Positions 34,452 through 43,079 of a stretch of DNA of 64,000 bases are shown piece after piece (positions within the stretch are counted from its first letter, which is position 1; every line of letters begins with the position of its first letter). Source of the DNA: Vibrio sp. Isolate34. GTDB lineage: Bacteria > Pseudomonadota > Gammaproteobacteria > Enterobacterales > Vibrionaceae. The DNA lies in the NCBI RefSeq assembly GCF_022397915.1, contig NZ_JAKEUO010000015.1, positions 78,532 through 142,531 of the forward strand. Reading direction: 5' to 3'. Below the pieces are notes generated by a model. The model saw only the letters and a list, made by a program, of their open reading frames with translations, was not told where the DNA came from and searched no databases. A program made the translations under genes and the position numbers.

Positions 34452-34488
34452 CTCCGGGATGCGAATACGCTGCGCTCCGGGATACGAA
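34452..34488. repeat. Direct repeat CTCCGGGATnCGAA
   Basis: Two 14-base copies with one mismatch (34452-34465 and 34475-34488), 23 bases apart, lie between the convergent terminators of lpd and luxR. No gene is supported here. Confidence 0.75.
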
Positions 34489-34504
34489 GAGCTAGTGCTA
34501 AAAC

Positions 34505-34535
34505 AAAAAAGGGTTGACCCATTAGGTCAACCCTT
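34505..34535 (-). terminator. Terminator of the luxR homologue
   Basis: On the minus strand GGGTTGACC pairs with GGTCAACCC over a 5-base loop, followed by six T residues. Confidence 0.92.
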
Positions 34536-34552
34536 CACTATTCTTCTCGAAT

Positions 34553-35158
34553 CTATTTATAGATGCACAGCATGTTTAGGTAGCTATCCGTTAAGCTTGA
34601 AAGCTCTTCTGGCGTTTCTACACGTTTCGCTTGAATGAATAGCGAGTAGCAGATGCCGTGGAATAGGTTCGCTAGATGCTTAGGATCGTGATCGTCGCAA
34701 ACTTCGCCGCGTTCAATCGCTTTGCTAAACATGTTCTGAACTAACATTTGATTAGTGCGGTTAGTGGTTACGAATAGAGGCCATACTTCATCACGAGTCG
34801 ATGCGCTCCATTCAAACCATACGTTCAACCAATGGCTATCTTGAGCCACTAACGTCACCATTTCAGTCGCAATATTATGTAGGTTTTCTTTTGCGTGAAT
34901 ATCTAAGTCGATATTGTCTGAAAGGAAGTTAGAGAATTGGCGTACAACGTGATTCAGTACTTCATCAACCAGATCTTCACGGGTTGGGAAGTAGTTAAAT
35001 ACAGTTGCTACAGACACCTGAGCAATATCTGCAATATCTGCGTGTCCACCACGGCCAATGCCACGGCGAGAGAACACTTCAAGTGCGATTTCCATCAATT
35101 GAAGTTTTCTTTTTAGGGGTGAAAGCCTAGTTCTAGGTCTCTTAGAGATTGAGTCCAT
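34553..35158 (-). CDS. luxR: Quorum-sensing master regulator, LuxR/HapR/OpaR/SmcR type
   Basis: A 201-residue TetR-fold dimeric regulator that controls the high-cell-density programme of vibrios. The N-terminal HTH is near residues 33-65 (ADIADIAQVSVATVFNYFPT), and the helical ligand-binding/dimer domain follows. This is the V. harveyi LuxR family, unrelated to V. fischeri LuxR. The gene stands alone, next to hpt, as in V. cholerae (hapR-hpt). Its leader has a Qrr pairing site (35167-35176). Species names differ (LitR, OpaR, SmcR, VanT), so the symbol is approximate. Confidence 0.96.
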   Translation of the reverse strand: MDSISKRPRTRLSPLKRKLQLMEIALEVFSRRGIGRGGHADIADIAQVSVATVFNYFPTREDLVDEVLNHVVRQFSNFLSDNIDLDIHAKENLHNIATEMVTLVAQDSHWLNVWFEWSASTRDEVWPLFVTTNRTNQMLVQNMFSKAIERGEVCDDHDPKHLANLFHGICYSLFIQAKRVETPEELSSLTDSYLNMLCIYK

Positions 35159-35166
35159 TTTGTTTT

Positions 35167-35176
35167 CCTTGCCAAC
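35167..35176 (-). promoter_or_regulatory. Qrr small-RNA pairing site over the luxR ribosome site
   Basis: The minus-strand leader reads GTTGGCAAGG followed by AAAACAAA and the ATG. The conserved Qrr core contains CCUAGCCAAC, whose complement is GTTGGCTAGG: nine of ten positions match. The AAGG part is also the ribosome binding site, so pairing would block translation at low cell density. Confidence 0.75.
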
Positions 35177-35495
35177 GAATTTCTTATATTAATGATTTTA
35201 TTATTATTTAAGCCAAGATGAGTGTAATGGTGCATATGCGAATGGTCAATCCTTTGAGCTTATTTAATAGACAGTTACATCAAACTTGATACATAAAGCG
35301 TGATCAGTATTGATGTGAAAGGAAGCGACTATCGGACAAGGCATTAACACGCATTATCGTTGATAATCTGACAGTAAATTTGAACCATAAGGTGGTGTGG
35401 GTATTTGAGCAGTGCTAGACTTACGCACAAATTGAGCGGCGCCGATGGCAGAACTGTCTAAACTTGTCGCAATCACCAAATAAAATGAGAGCAGT

Positions 35496-36026
35496 ATGAA
35501 GCATACAGTTGAAGTCATGATCTCTGAGCAAGAAGTTCAGGATCGAGTGAACGAACTAGGCAAACAGATCACGGAACATTACAAGGGTAGTGAAGATCTA
35601 GTTTTAGTTGGCTTATTACGTGGATCTTTTGTCTTTATGGCGGATCTTGCTCGTGCTATCGATTTAACTCACCAAGTTGATTTCATGACTGCGTCTAGCT
35701 ACGGCAACGGCATGGAAAGCTCACGTGATGTTCGTATTTTGAAAGACCTAGATGATGATATCCAAGGTAAAGACGTTCTGCTTGTTGAAGACATTATCGA
35801 TACAGGCAACACACTGACTAAAGTGAAAGAGATTCTGAGCCTACGTGGTCCTAAATCTATTGAAATCTGTACGCTACTAGACAAGCCTTCTCGTCGTGAA
35901 GTGACAGTAGATACTAAGTGGATTGGTTTTGAAATCCCTGACGAATTCGTTGTGGGTGTTGGTATCGACTACGCACAAAAATATCGTCACCTACCGTACA
36001 TCGGTAAAGTTGTACCTCAAGAGTAA
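35496..36026 (+). CDS. hpt: Hypoxanthine phosphoribosyltransferase
   Basis: Salvages hypoxanthine (and guanine less well) to IMP/GMP using PRPP. At 176 residues it is normal length. The PRPP motif VEDIIDTGNT lies near residues 97-106, and LRGSFVF near 44-50 is the dipeptide loop. It is divergent from luxR with a 337-base gap that holds both promoters and no other gene. A two-way terminator separates it from can. Confidence 0.97.
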   Translation: MKHTVEVMISEQEVQDRVNELGKQITEHYKGSEDLVLVGLLRGSFVFMADLARAIDLTHQVDFMTASSYGNGMESSRDVRILKDLDDDIQGKDVLLVEDIIDTGNTLTKVKEILSLRGPKSIEICTLLDKPSRREVTVDTKWIGFEIPDEFVVGVGIDYAQKYRHLPYIGKVVPQE

Positions 36027-36054
36027 TTATTACGCTTGTCGAATAGAAGTCATT

Positions 36055-36081
36055 AAAAAGCCCGCATCAAGCGGGCTTTTT
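36055..36081. terminator. Two-way terminator between hpt and can
   Basis: AAAAAGCCCGC and GCGGGCTTTTT pair over a 5-base loop; A- and T-runs serve both strands. Confidence 0.92.
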
Positions 36082-36100
36082 GTATTTATAGTGGAATGGT

Positions 36101-36769
36101 CTAGCCTTGCTGGCTAAGAAGAGGCGTCGTTAAGATTTTATTCAATGCCTCTAAATGACTGTTCTCTAGGGTATCGTTACTTGAGCAACGTACGCCAAGA
36201 TCTTGTAACTTGCCATCGCCAATCCCGTAAACCACACCGTGGATCTCAACCTCTTGGCCTCGCTCCCATGCGTTTTGCATAATGGTTGAGTTACCTAGGT
36301 TATAAACCTGCTCAGCGACGTTAATCTCGCACAGTTTGTCACCCCATTGCTCACGAGGAAGCCCTTCTATCTGCTTACGGTATTTTAGGTAATTGTCGCG
36401 GATGTGAAGTAACCAGTTATTGATTAGACCAAGTTTAGGATTATCAATCGCCGCGTTAACACCGCCACAACCGTAGTGGCCACACACAATAATGTGTTTA
36501 ACTTTGAGTACATCGACCGCGTACTGCACAACAGACAGGCAGTTTAGGTCGGTATGAACCACTTGGTTAGCTACATTTCGATGAACAAACAGTTCGCCAG
36601 AATACAAACCAGTGAGACGCTCGGCCGGTACACGGCTATCAGAGCAGCCGATCCATAGGAAACCAGGGTTTTGACCCTCTTCAAGCGTTGTAAAATACTC
36701 TGGTCGCTCTGAACGAATCTCTTCAGACCATTTAGAGTTGTTTTCAAAAAGCTGTTTAATCTCTGGCAT
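36101..36769 (-). CDS. can: Beta-class carbonic anhydrase
   Basis: Interconverts CO2 and bicarbonate in the cytosol. At 222 residues it matches E. coli Can. Zinc ligands Cys42, Asp44 (IGCSDSR), His98 and Cys101 (CGHYGCGG) are all present, and the Asp44/Arg46 pair of the family is intact. It is divergent from the SulP transporter gene, with 244 bases between starts, which suggests paired bicarbonate uptake and conversion. Confidence 0.97.
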   Translation of the reverse strand: MPEIKQLFENNSKWSEEIRSERPEYFTTLEEGQNPGFLWIGCSDSRVPAERLTGLYSGELFVHRNVANQVVHTDLNCLSVVQYAVDVLKVKHIIVCGHYGCGGVNAAIDNPKLGLINNWLLHIRDNYLKYRKQIEGLPREQWGDKLCEINVAEQVYNLGNSTIMQNAWERGQEVEIHGVVYGIGDGKLQDLGVRCSSNDTLENSHLEALNKILTTPLLSQQG

Positions 36770-37013
36770 TTTGCGTCTTACATCCCTTAATTAAGAATCA
36801 CAACTATACACAATGTTACAAATTCAATCTCGTAAAAACTGTGTCAATTAGTACTCATCTGACGTGTTCTAGTCGTTAAAATCATGAACTTAGCTTAGAA
36901 GCTATGATCTGGTTATAAGACATGAATAATGTGATTGAATTAACACTTTCTGAACACTTGATACATTTGTTAAAGTGATAAGGTTTGTCATTTCATCATC
37001 AGGAAGGTGTGTT

Positions 37014-38687
37014 TTGTTTGGAAGTCGTTTTACGGATATCAATCTCAAAGGGGATATGTTTGGCGGTGTGACTACAGCCATCATCTCACTGCCTTTAGCG
37101 TTGGCATTTGGTGTTGCTTCTGGGGCTGGTGCTGAAGCCGGCCTTTGGGGTGCGATTATGGTCGGCCTATTTGCCGCTTTGTTTGGCGGTTCAAGCAGCC
37201 TGATATCTGAGCCAACCGGCCCGATGACAGTGATCATGACAGCAGTAATGACGAGCATGGTCGCTAAGTATCCTGAAACCGGAATGGCAATGACCTTTAC
37301 CGTTGTGATGATGGCGGGTGCGTTTCAAATATTACTTGGCACGTTAAAGCTCGGAAAATACGTTACTTTGATGCCATATAGTGTGATCTCTGGCTTTATG
37401 TCGGGTATTGGCGTTATTCTGATTATCCTTCAACTTTCGCCACTGCTAGGACATGCCGCTCCCTCTGGTGGGGTGATGGGCACACTCTCCGCGCTTCCTG
37501 ATACGCTCGCAAACTTAAAAGTGAGCGAACTGTTTTTAGGTGCTTTGACGCTCGGTATTCTTTTTGGCTTCCCAGCTAAGTACCGCAAGTATGTACCCGC
37601 ACAACTGGTCGCGTTAGTGGCTGTGACTCTGCTGTCTGTTATCTTCTTCGATACCGATTCTATTCGCCGCATTGGTGAAATCCCTGCCGGGCTGCCTTCT
37701 TTTGTTATTCCTACTATTAGCGCTGAACAGTTCACCACTATGGTTATTGATGCCTTAGTGCTTGGTACGCTGGGTTGTATTGATACGCTTTTGACTGCGG
37801 TTATCGGTGATTCACTGACTCGTAAAGAGCATGACTCTGATAAAGAGCTGCGAGGGCAGGGTATCGCAAATATGCTTTCTGGCCTGTTCGGCGCACTGCC
37901 TGGTGCGGGCGCGACTATGGGTACTGTCACCAATATTCAGGTTGGCGCGCGTTCTCCGCTTTCAGGTGTTATTCGAGCTTTAGTACTTGCGCTAGTGGTA
38001 TTGGTTGCGGGTGGCTTAACCGAACCGATTCCTATGGCGGTGTTGGCAGGTATCGCCATGTATGTGGGCTTCAACATTCTCGATTGGAGCTTCATTCAGC
38101 GCGCGCACAAGGTTAGCTATGCCGGCATGGGCGTGATGTACGGCGTGATGCTCCTGACTGTGTTTGTCGACTTGATTATTGCTGTCGGATTGGGCGTGTT
38201 TATCTCGAATATTCTGATTATTGAAAGATTGAGCCGAGAACAAGCCAGACAAGTTAAGGCGATCAGTGATGGTGATGATGAAGACGATATCCCATTGACC
38301 GATAGCGAACGTCAGTTGCTCGATAGCGCGAATGGTAAGGTTCTGTTCTTCTATCTTTCTGGGCCAATGATCTTCAGTGTTTCTAAAGCGATTTCGCGTC
38401 AGCACTCGAGTATCTCTGACTATGAAGCGATGATTTTAGATTTAACGGACGTTCCGATGATTGATGTAACCGTAGGTCTAGCGCTGGAGAATGCTATCAA
38501 GGATGCTCTAGATGCGCAGTGTGAGGTGTACTTGTTGTGTCCTAACGAGAATACACGTCAGCAACTTGAGAAATTCCATGTGATTGACCTGGTGCCGGAA
38601 TCCAACACTTATCGATTTAGATATGAAGCCCTGACGGCTGCAACCAGCTATGTTGACAGAGATGAGCATCAATTTGAGTCAGTTTAA
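37014..38687 (+). CDS. SulP family anion transporter with STAS domain, probable bicarbonate transporter
   Basis: A membrane protein with 10-14 transmembrane segments followed by a C-terminal STAS domain (about residues 430-545 from the chosen start). The N-terminal part (NLKGDMFGGVTTAIISLPLA) is the SulP signature. I chose TTG at 37014, since AGGAAGG lies 6 bases upstream and the protein then starts MFGSRF, as in relatives; an ATG at 36975 would add 13 residues. Length is 557 residues. SulP members carry sulfate, bicarbonate or dicarboxylates. Pairing with can favours bicarbonate, which is an inference. Confidence 0.88.
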   Translation: MFGSRFTDINLKGDMFGGVTTAIISLPLALAFGVASGAGAEAGLWGAIMVGLFAALFGGSSSLISEPTGPMTVIMTAVMTSMVAKYPETGMAMTFTVVMMAGAFQILLGTLKLGKYVTLMPYSVISGFMSGIGVILIILQLSPLLGHAAPSGGVMGTLSALPDTLANLKVSELFLGALTLGILFGFPAKYRKYVPAQLVALVAVTLLSVIFFDTDSIRRIGEIPAGLPSFVIPTISAEQFTTMVIDALVLGTLGCIDTLLTAVIGDSLTRKEHDSDKELRGQGIANMLSGLFGALPGAGATMGTVTNIQVGARSPLSGVIRALVLALVVLVAGGLTEPIPMAVLAGIAMYVGFNILDWSFIQRAHKVSYAGMGVMYGVMLLTVFVDLIIAVGLGVFISNILIIERLSREQARQVKAISDGDDEDDIPLTDSERQLLDSANGKVLFFYLSGPMIFSVSKAISRQHSSISDYEAMILDLTDVPMIDVTVGLALENAIKDALDAQCEVYLLCPNENTRQQLEKFHVIDLVPESNTYRFRYEALTAATSYVDRDEHQFESV

Positions 38688-38704
38688 TTTTCAGTAATAA
38701 GCGA

Positions 38705-38760
38705 ACATGAATGAGCTGATATGAATAAGCTAATATGAATAAGCTAATATGAATAAGCTA
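38705..38760. repeat. 14-bp tandem repeat, three perfect copies plus one decayed
   Basis: ATATGAATAAGCTA is repeated perfectly at 38719, 38733 and 38747, preceded by a degenerate copy at 38705. It lies 17 bases after the transporter stop and before its terminator. Confidence 0.97.
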
Positions 38761-38787
38761 TAGACGCTCACTTCAAGGCTGATCATT

Positions 38788-38824
38788 AATGCCGTTAAGT
38801 GAATCACTTAGCGGCATTTTTATA
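38788..38824 (+). terminator. Terminator after the SulP gene
   Basis: AATGCCG and CGGCATT with TAAGTGA/TCACTTA inside form a long stem followed by T residues. The gap 38825-39049 carries the yadGH promoter region and no other gene that I can support. Confidence 0.88.
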
Positions 38825-39049
38825 TTTACTGAACATTGATTTAGTCTTCACGTAGCCAAGACGCTTATTTTTTTCGAAATAAACTCTCACACGATATTTG
38901 TATTCATCGTCAATCAACGATAAACTTGTTTGAAAAATGGCCGAGTAAACAAATCTTGGGTTAGCTTTCAGCTAGTTCGTTTTACGTTTCACTCTCTTCC
39001 TCATGCTCGGTCATCAACATCTATCTATAGCAAATGGCAGTCTATCTCT

Positions 39050-39967
39050 ATGTATGCATTAGAAATTGAGCAATTAAGAAAAACTTATGCTGGGGGCTTT
39101 GAGGCTCTTAAAGGCATTAGTTTACAAGTAGAAAAAGGCGATTTTTACGCACTACTTGGTCCAAACGGTGCGGGTAAGTCGACCAGCATCGGTGTTATCT
39201 CTTCACTGGTTAACAAGACTTCAGGCAAGGTTAAAGTGTTCGGCTACGACATTGATACTGATCTGGAGTTGGCGAAACAAAACCTAGGCTTAGTGCCTCA
39301 AGAGTTTAACTTTAACCCGTTTGAAACTGTTGAGCAGATCGTTTTGCAACAAGCGGGTTATTACGGCGTGCCAAAAGCCTTAGCGAAAGAGCGAGCGAAA
39401 AAGTACCTATCTCAACTCGACTTGTGGGAAAAACGTAGCGAACGTGCGCGTAACTTGTCTGGTGGTATGAAGCGTCGCTTGATGATTGCTCGTGCACTGA
39501 TGCATGAGCCACAGTTGCTTATCCTTGATGAACCAACAGCAGGTGTCGATATTGAGCTGCGTCGCTCTATGTGGGAATTCCTGAAAGAGATCAACGAGAA
39601 GCAGGGCATCACCATTATCTTGACCACTCACTACTTAGAAGAAGCGGAAATGCTGTGTCGCAATATCGGTATCATCAATCGTGGTGAGTTGATTGAGAAC
39701 ACAACCATGAAAGCGTTGCTAGGTAAGTTGAGCGCCGAGACCTTTATTTTGGATCTTGAAGAGGGCGCGACGGAACCTAAGCTAGAAGGCGTGAATAGCC
39801 AAGTGATGGTCAATGGCTCGCTTGAAATTGAAATCGACAAGAACCTCGGCTTGAATACCATCTTCGCTCAGTTGAGTGATCAGCAGGTGAAAGTCCTCTC
39901 TATGCGTAACAAAGCAAACCGTCTAGAAGAGCTATTCGTGAGTATTGTCCGTGAGGGGAGTAAATAA
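39050..39967 (+). CDS. yadG: ABC transporter ATP-binding protein, YadG type
   Basis: A 305-residue ATPase of a DrrA/NodI-like exporter. Walker A GPNGAGKS lies near residue 39, the signature LSGGMKRR near 135, and Walker B LLILDEPTAG near 156. I use the ATG at 39050 (MYALEIEQLRKTY); the frame continues upstream to 38930 without family similarity. It pairs with the permease gene one base downstream. The hpt-can-yadGH-panCB neighbourhood matches E. coli and V. cholerae. The transported substrate is unknown. Confidence 0.92.
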   Translation: MYALEIEQLRKTYAGGFEALKGISLQVEKGDFYALLGPNGAGKSTSIGVISSLVNKTSGKVKVFGYDIDTDLELAKQNLGLVPQEFNFNPFETVEQIVLQQAGYYGVPKALAKERAKKYLSQLDLWEKRSERARNLSGGMKRRLMIARALMHEPQLLILDEPTAGVDIELRRSMWEFLKEINEKQGITIILTTHYLEEAEMLCRNIGIINRGELIENTTMKALLGKLSAETFILDLEEGATEPKLEGVNSQVMVNGSLEIEIDKNLGLNTIFAQLSDQQVKVLSMRNKANRLEELFVSIVREGSK

Positions 39968-39968
39968 T

Positions 39969-40739
39969 ATGTACAGCCTATATTGGACAGCTTTCTGTAG
40001 TTTATTAACTAAAGAGATCAATCGCTTTACGCGTATCTGGGTGCAAACTCTAGTGCCGCCAGCGATTACCATGACACTTTACTTCATCATATTCGGTAAC
40101 CTAATTGGTGCGCGTATTGGTGAAATGAACGGCTTTAGCTACATGGAATACATTGTTCCTGGTTTGATCATGATGTCGGTGATCACCAACTCATATTCAA
40201 ATGTGGCGTCGTCGTTCTTTAGTGCTAAGTTCCAAAAAAATATTGAAGAGCTGCTTGTCGCACCAGTTCCTAACTACGTGATTATCGCGGGTTTTGTGAT
40301 GGGTGGTGTCGTGCGTGGTTTGCTAGTCGGCACTATCGTAACCTTCGTATCACTGTTCTTTGTTGACCTACAAGTCGATCATTGGGGCGTGATCATTGCG
40401 ACGGTATTCCTAACTTCAGTCGTGTTCTCACTGGGTGGTCTGATTAACGCGGTCTTTGCTCGCACGTTTGATGATATCTCGATTATCCCTACCTTTATCT
40501 TGACGCCACTGACTTACCTTGGCGGTGTGTTCTACTCGATCAGTTTATTGCCTGAGTTTTGGCAAGGTATATCGAAGCTGAACCCTATCGTGTACATGGT
40601 AAACGCGTTCAGATATGGCTTCTTGGGTGTGTCTGATGTGGGTATTGTGACGTCGTTTGGTGTGCTAGGTGTGTTTATCGTGGTGCTGTATGGCATCGCA
40701 CATTACCTAGTGACAAAGGGTATCGGTTTACGCAGTTAA
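39969..40739 (+). CDS. yadH: ABC-2 type transporter permease, YadH type
   Basis: A 256-residue inner membrane permease with about six membrane segments of the ABC-2 family. The ATG at 39969 follows GAGGGGAG and starts one base after yadG ends, so the two are coupled; the longer frame would overlap yadG. The family signature LTPLTYLGGVFYSI lies near residues 180-193. Substrate unknown. Confidence 0.92.
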   Translation: MYSLYWTAFCSLLTKEINRFTRIWVQTLVPPAITMTLYFIIFGNLIGARIGEMNGFSYMEYIVPGLIMMSVITNSYSNVASSFFSAKFQKNIEELLVAPVPNYVIIAGFVMGGVVRGLLVGTIVTFVSLFFVDLQVDHWGVIIATVFLTSVVFSLGGLINAVFARTFDDISIIPTFILTPLTYLGGVFYSISLLPEFWQGISKLNPIVYMVNAFRYGFLGVSDVGIVTSFGVLGVFIVVLYGIAHYLVTKGIGLRS

Positions 40740-40784
40740 TACCAATCGTAGTCAATAACGGGTTATCCTGAATAACAGACAAAG

Positions 40785-40814
40785 AAAAAGGTCGATATTA
40801 CATCGACCTTTTTT
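40785..40814. terminator. Two-way terminator between yadH and panC
   Basis: AAAAAGGTCGAT and ATCGACCTTTTTT form a 12-bp stem with a 5-base loop and T-runs on both strands. Confidence 0.93.
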
Positions 40815-40877
40815 ATGTTCTGCGTTTGTGCTTTTGCTTTGCGTTAGAAGCTGGTTTACGCAAAGAGAAGAACGCGA

Positions 40878-41768
40878 TTACTCAGCCGTTTCTTCTTTCA
40901 CTTCTTCTTTCGTTTCCGTTACCAAATCAAGAACTTGGTTGTCGATAAGACGAGTCTTACCTAGGAAGGCTGACATAAGAATCACTGCTTGAGTTGATTC
41001 TGAAGTGATGGCTTGCAGAGTCTTAGCATCGCAGATGAAGATTTCATCCGGTTGTAGATCTGCGGCACGAAGCTGGTCTGTCGCATCTTCAATCACGGAT
41101 GCGTAATCATCGCGACCGCCGCGAATTGCACTGCTGATCCAACGCATGGTGCGCGCTAGGACAGGAGCACGTTGACGCTCATCAATGGTTAGGTTGCTAT
41201 TGCGAGAGCTCATTGCCAAACCGTCCATTTCACGAACCGTCGCGACACCCACAACTTCAATGTCTAACGCTAAGTCTGTCGTCATCTGGCGAATCACAGC
41301 AAGTTGCTGGAAATCTTTCTCGCCGAAGCATGCAAAATCTGGCTGAACGATGTTGAACAGTTTAGTGACAATCGTTGATACACCGCGGAAGTGGCCCGGA
41401 CGAGAAGCACCTTCAAGCATGTGAGAGATTCCCGGGACTTCAACAAACGTCTGCTTGTCTAATCCTTCTGGGTACATAACTTCTGGCGTTGGTGTAAATA
41501 CCAGTTCAACCCCTTCGCCTGTTAGTTTGCTTAAATCAGCTTCTAACGTACGAGGATAGTTGTTTAGATCGTCAGCACGGTCAAACTGCATTGGGTTAAC
41601 AAAGATGCTTACCACAACAATGTCAGCCAGTTCGCGAGCTTTCTTTACCAGAGTTAGGTGTCCTTCATGCAGGTTTCCCATTGTCGGAACAAAAGCAACC
41701 GTACGTCCATCACGCTTAAACTGTTTAATCTGCTCACGAAGAGCCGCTATTTCAGCAAAAGTTTGCAT
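40878..41768 (-). CDS. panC: Pantothenate synthetase
   Basis: Joins pantoate and beta-alanine with ATP to make pantothenate (vitamin B5). PTMGNLHEGH (residues 29-38) holds the HIGH-type motif, and FGEKDFQQL near 147 is conserved. At 296 residues it is slightly longer than usual because of an acidic, Lys/Glu-rich tail near residues 282-296 (TKEEVKEETAE). It is 8 bases downstream of panB. Confidence 0.97.
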   Translation of the reverse strand: MQTFAEIAALREQIKQFKRDGRTVAFVPTMGNLHEGHLTLVKKARELADIVVVSIFVNPMQFDRADDLNNYPRTLEADLSKLTGEGVELVFTPTPEVMYPEGLDKQTFVEVPGISHMLEGASRPGHFRGVSTIVTKLFNIVQPDFACFGEKDFQQLAVIRQMTTDLALDIEVVGVATVREMDGLAMSSRNSNLTIDERQRAPVLARTMRWISSAIRGGRDDYASVIEDATDQLRAADLQPDEIFICDAKTLQAITSESTQAVILMSAFLGKTRLIDNQVLDLVTETKEEVKEETAE

Positions 41769-41776
41769 ACTTACTC

Positions 41777-42571
41777 CTAAGCGATTGTATGAGCTTCATC
41801 AGGGAAGCGCGCGCTCTCTACTTCTTCTTTGTATAGAGCTACAGCCTTACGCATATCACCTGTTTCAGCTAGGAAATTCTTAGAGAATTTCGGCATGTAA
41901 TTCGCAGAAATACCGAACATGTCATGCATAACAAGGATCTGACCATCGGTAACGTTACCTGCGCCGATACCGATAACCGGTACGTCACAAGCTTCTGTAA
42001 TTCGTTTTGCCAATGAAGCTGGTACACATTCAAGTAGAACGATTTGTGCGCCTGCGTTTTGCAATGCTAGAGCATCAGCAACCATTTTATCGGCTTGCTC
42101 GTCGTCACGACCTTGAATCTTGTAACCACCAAAGATGTTTACAGACTGAGGCGTTAAGCCCAAGTGTGCACATACTGGTACAGCACGCTCTGTTAGCATC
42201 TTCACAGTATCAACCAACCAGCTTCCGCCTTCGATTTTTACCATGTTCGCGCCAGCACGCATTAAGGTTGCAGCGCTCTCACAAGCTTGCTCTGGAGTCG
42301 CGTAGCTCATGAAAGGCATGTCAGCCATAAGAAGGCAGTTAGGGCTACCTGCACGCACTGAGCGCGTATGGTAAGCAATCTCTTCAACGGTAACAGGTAA
42401 TGTGTCGTTATGGCCTTGTAGAACCATACCCAGTGAATCACCGACAAGCAGCACTGGCATTTCTTGGCTTTCGAATAATTGAGCAAAGCTCGCATCGTAA
42501 GCTGTCGAAGTCGCGAATTTACGGCCTTCAGTTTTGCATTTGATAAGGTCGTTAATGGTTACTTTTTTCAT
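41777..42571 (-). CDS. panB: 3-methyl-2-oxobutanoate hydroxymethyltransferase
   Basis: Transfers a hydroxymethyl group from 5,10-methylene-THF to ketoisovalerate, the first committed step of pantothenate synthesis. At 264 residues it matches the family, with LLVGDSLGMVLQGH near residues 41-54 and AHLGLTPQSVN near 135. AAGGAAAACC lies before the ATG. panB-panC form an operon, with folK 28 bases upstream. Confidence 0.97.
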   Translation of the reverse strand: MKKVTINDLIKCKTEGRKFATSTAYDASFAQLFESQEMPVLLVGDSLGMVLQGHNDTLPVTVEEIAYHTRSVRAGSPNCLLMADMPFMSYATPEQACESAATLMRAGANMVKIEGGSWLVDTVKMLTERAVPVCAHLGLTPQSVNIFGGYKIQGRDDEQADKMVADALALQNAGAQIVLLECVPASLAKRITEACDVPVIGIGAGNVTDGQILVMHDMFGISANYMPKFSKNFLAETGDMRKAVALYKEEVESARFPDEAHTIA

Positions 42572-42599
42572 TGGTTTTCCTTAATGCGTTTGGCTATTG

Positions 42600-43079
42600 C
42601 TACCAAACATTGAGCCCGTTCTTATCTACTATTTTGAGTAGTTCTGTCAGCTCAGTCCCATCAGGGAGTTGTAAACTTGGTGCGATTTCAGCAAGCGGGT
42701 AGAGTACAAACTCTCGTTCTTTCATTCCATAATGAGGAACGATTAAGCGTTCTGAATCGATCACCTCATTGCCGTATAACACAATGTCGAGATCCAAGGT
42801 TCTTGGACCCCAACGCTCGTCTTTACGGACGCGCCCTTGCTCTAGCTCGATTTTTTGAGTGCAATCAAGCAGTTCAATTGGCGTTAATTCGGTTTGGATT
42901 GCCACTACCGCGTTGATGTAGTCTGGTTGATTTTGTGGCCCCATTGGAGTGCTACTATATAGCTGTGAGGTCGCAACAAACGTTGATCGCGGTAGGTTTT
43001 TTAGCGTTTCGATAGCCAAATTTGCTTGGCTAACTGGGTCGGCAAGGTTGCTGCCGACCGCAATGTAAGCAGTGATCAT
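42600..43079 (-). CDS. folK: 6-hydroxymethyl-7,8-dihydropterin pyrophosphokinase
   Basis: Adds pyrophosphate from ATP to hydroxymethyldihydropterin in folate synthesis. The 159-residue protein has the AVGSNLADP start and the DERWGPRTLDLDIVLYG signature near residues 88-110. The folK start overlaps the pcnB stop by four bases, so translation is probably coupled to pcnB. Confidence 0.97.
   Translation of the reverse strand: MITAYIAVGSNLADPVSQANLAIETLKNLPRSTFVATSQLYSSTPMGPQNQPDYINAVVAIQTELTPIELLDCTQKIELEQGRVRKDERWGPRTLDLDIVLYGNEVIDSERLIVPHYGMKEREFVLYPLAEIAPSLQLPDGTELTELLKIVDKNGLNVW

Noticed and set aside
11769..35158. luxS and the luxR homologue as a linked quorum-sensing island
   Set aside because: They are over 20 kb apart with housekeeping genes between them, and this order is ordinary for vibrio chromosomes.
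38930..39049. 41-residue N-terminal extension of yadG
   Set aside because: The extension has no family similarity, and the conserved domain begins right at the ATG at 39050.
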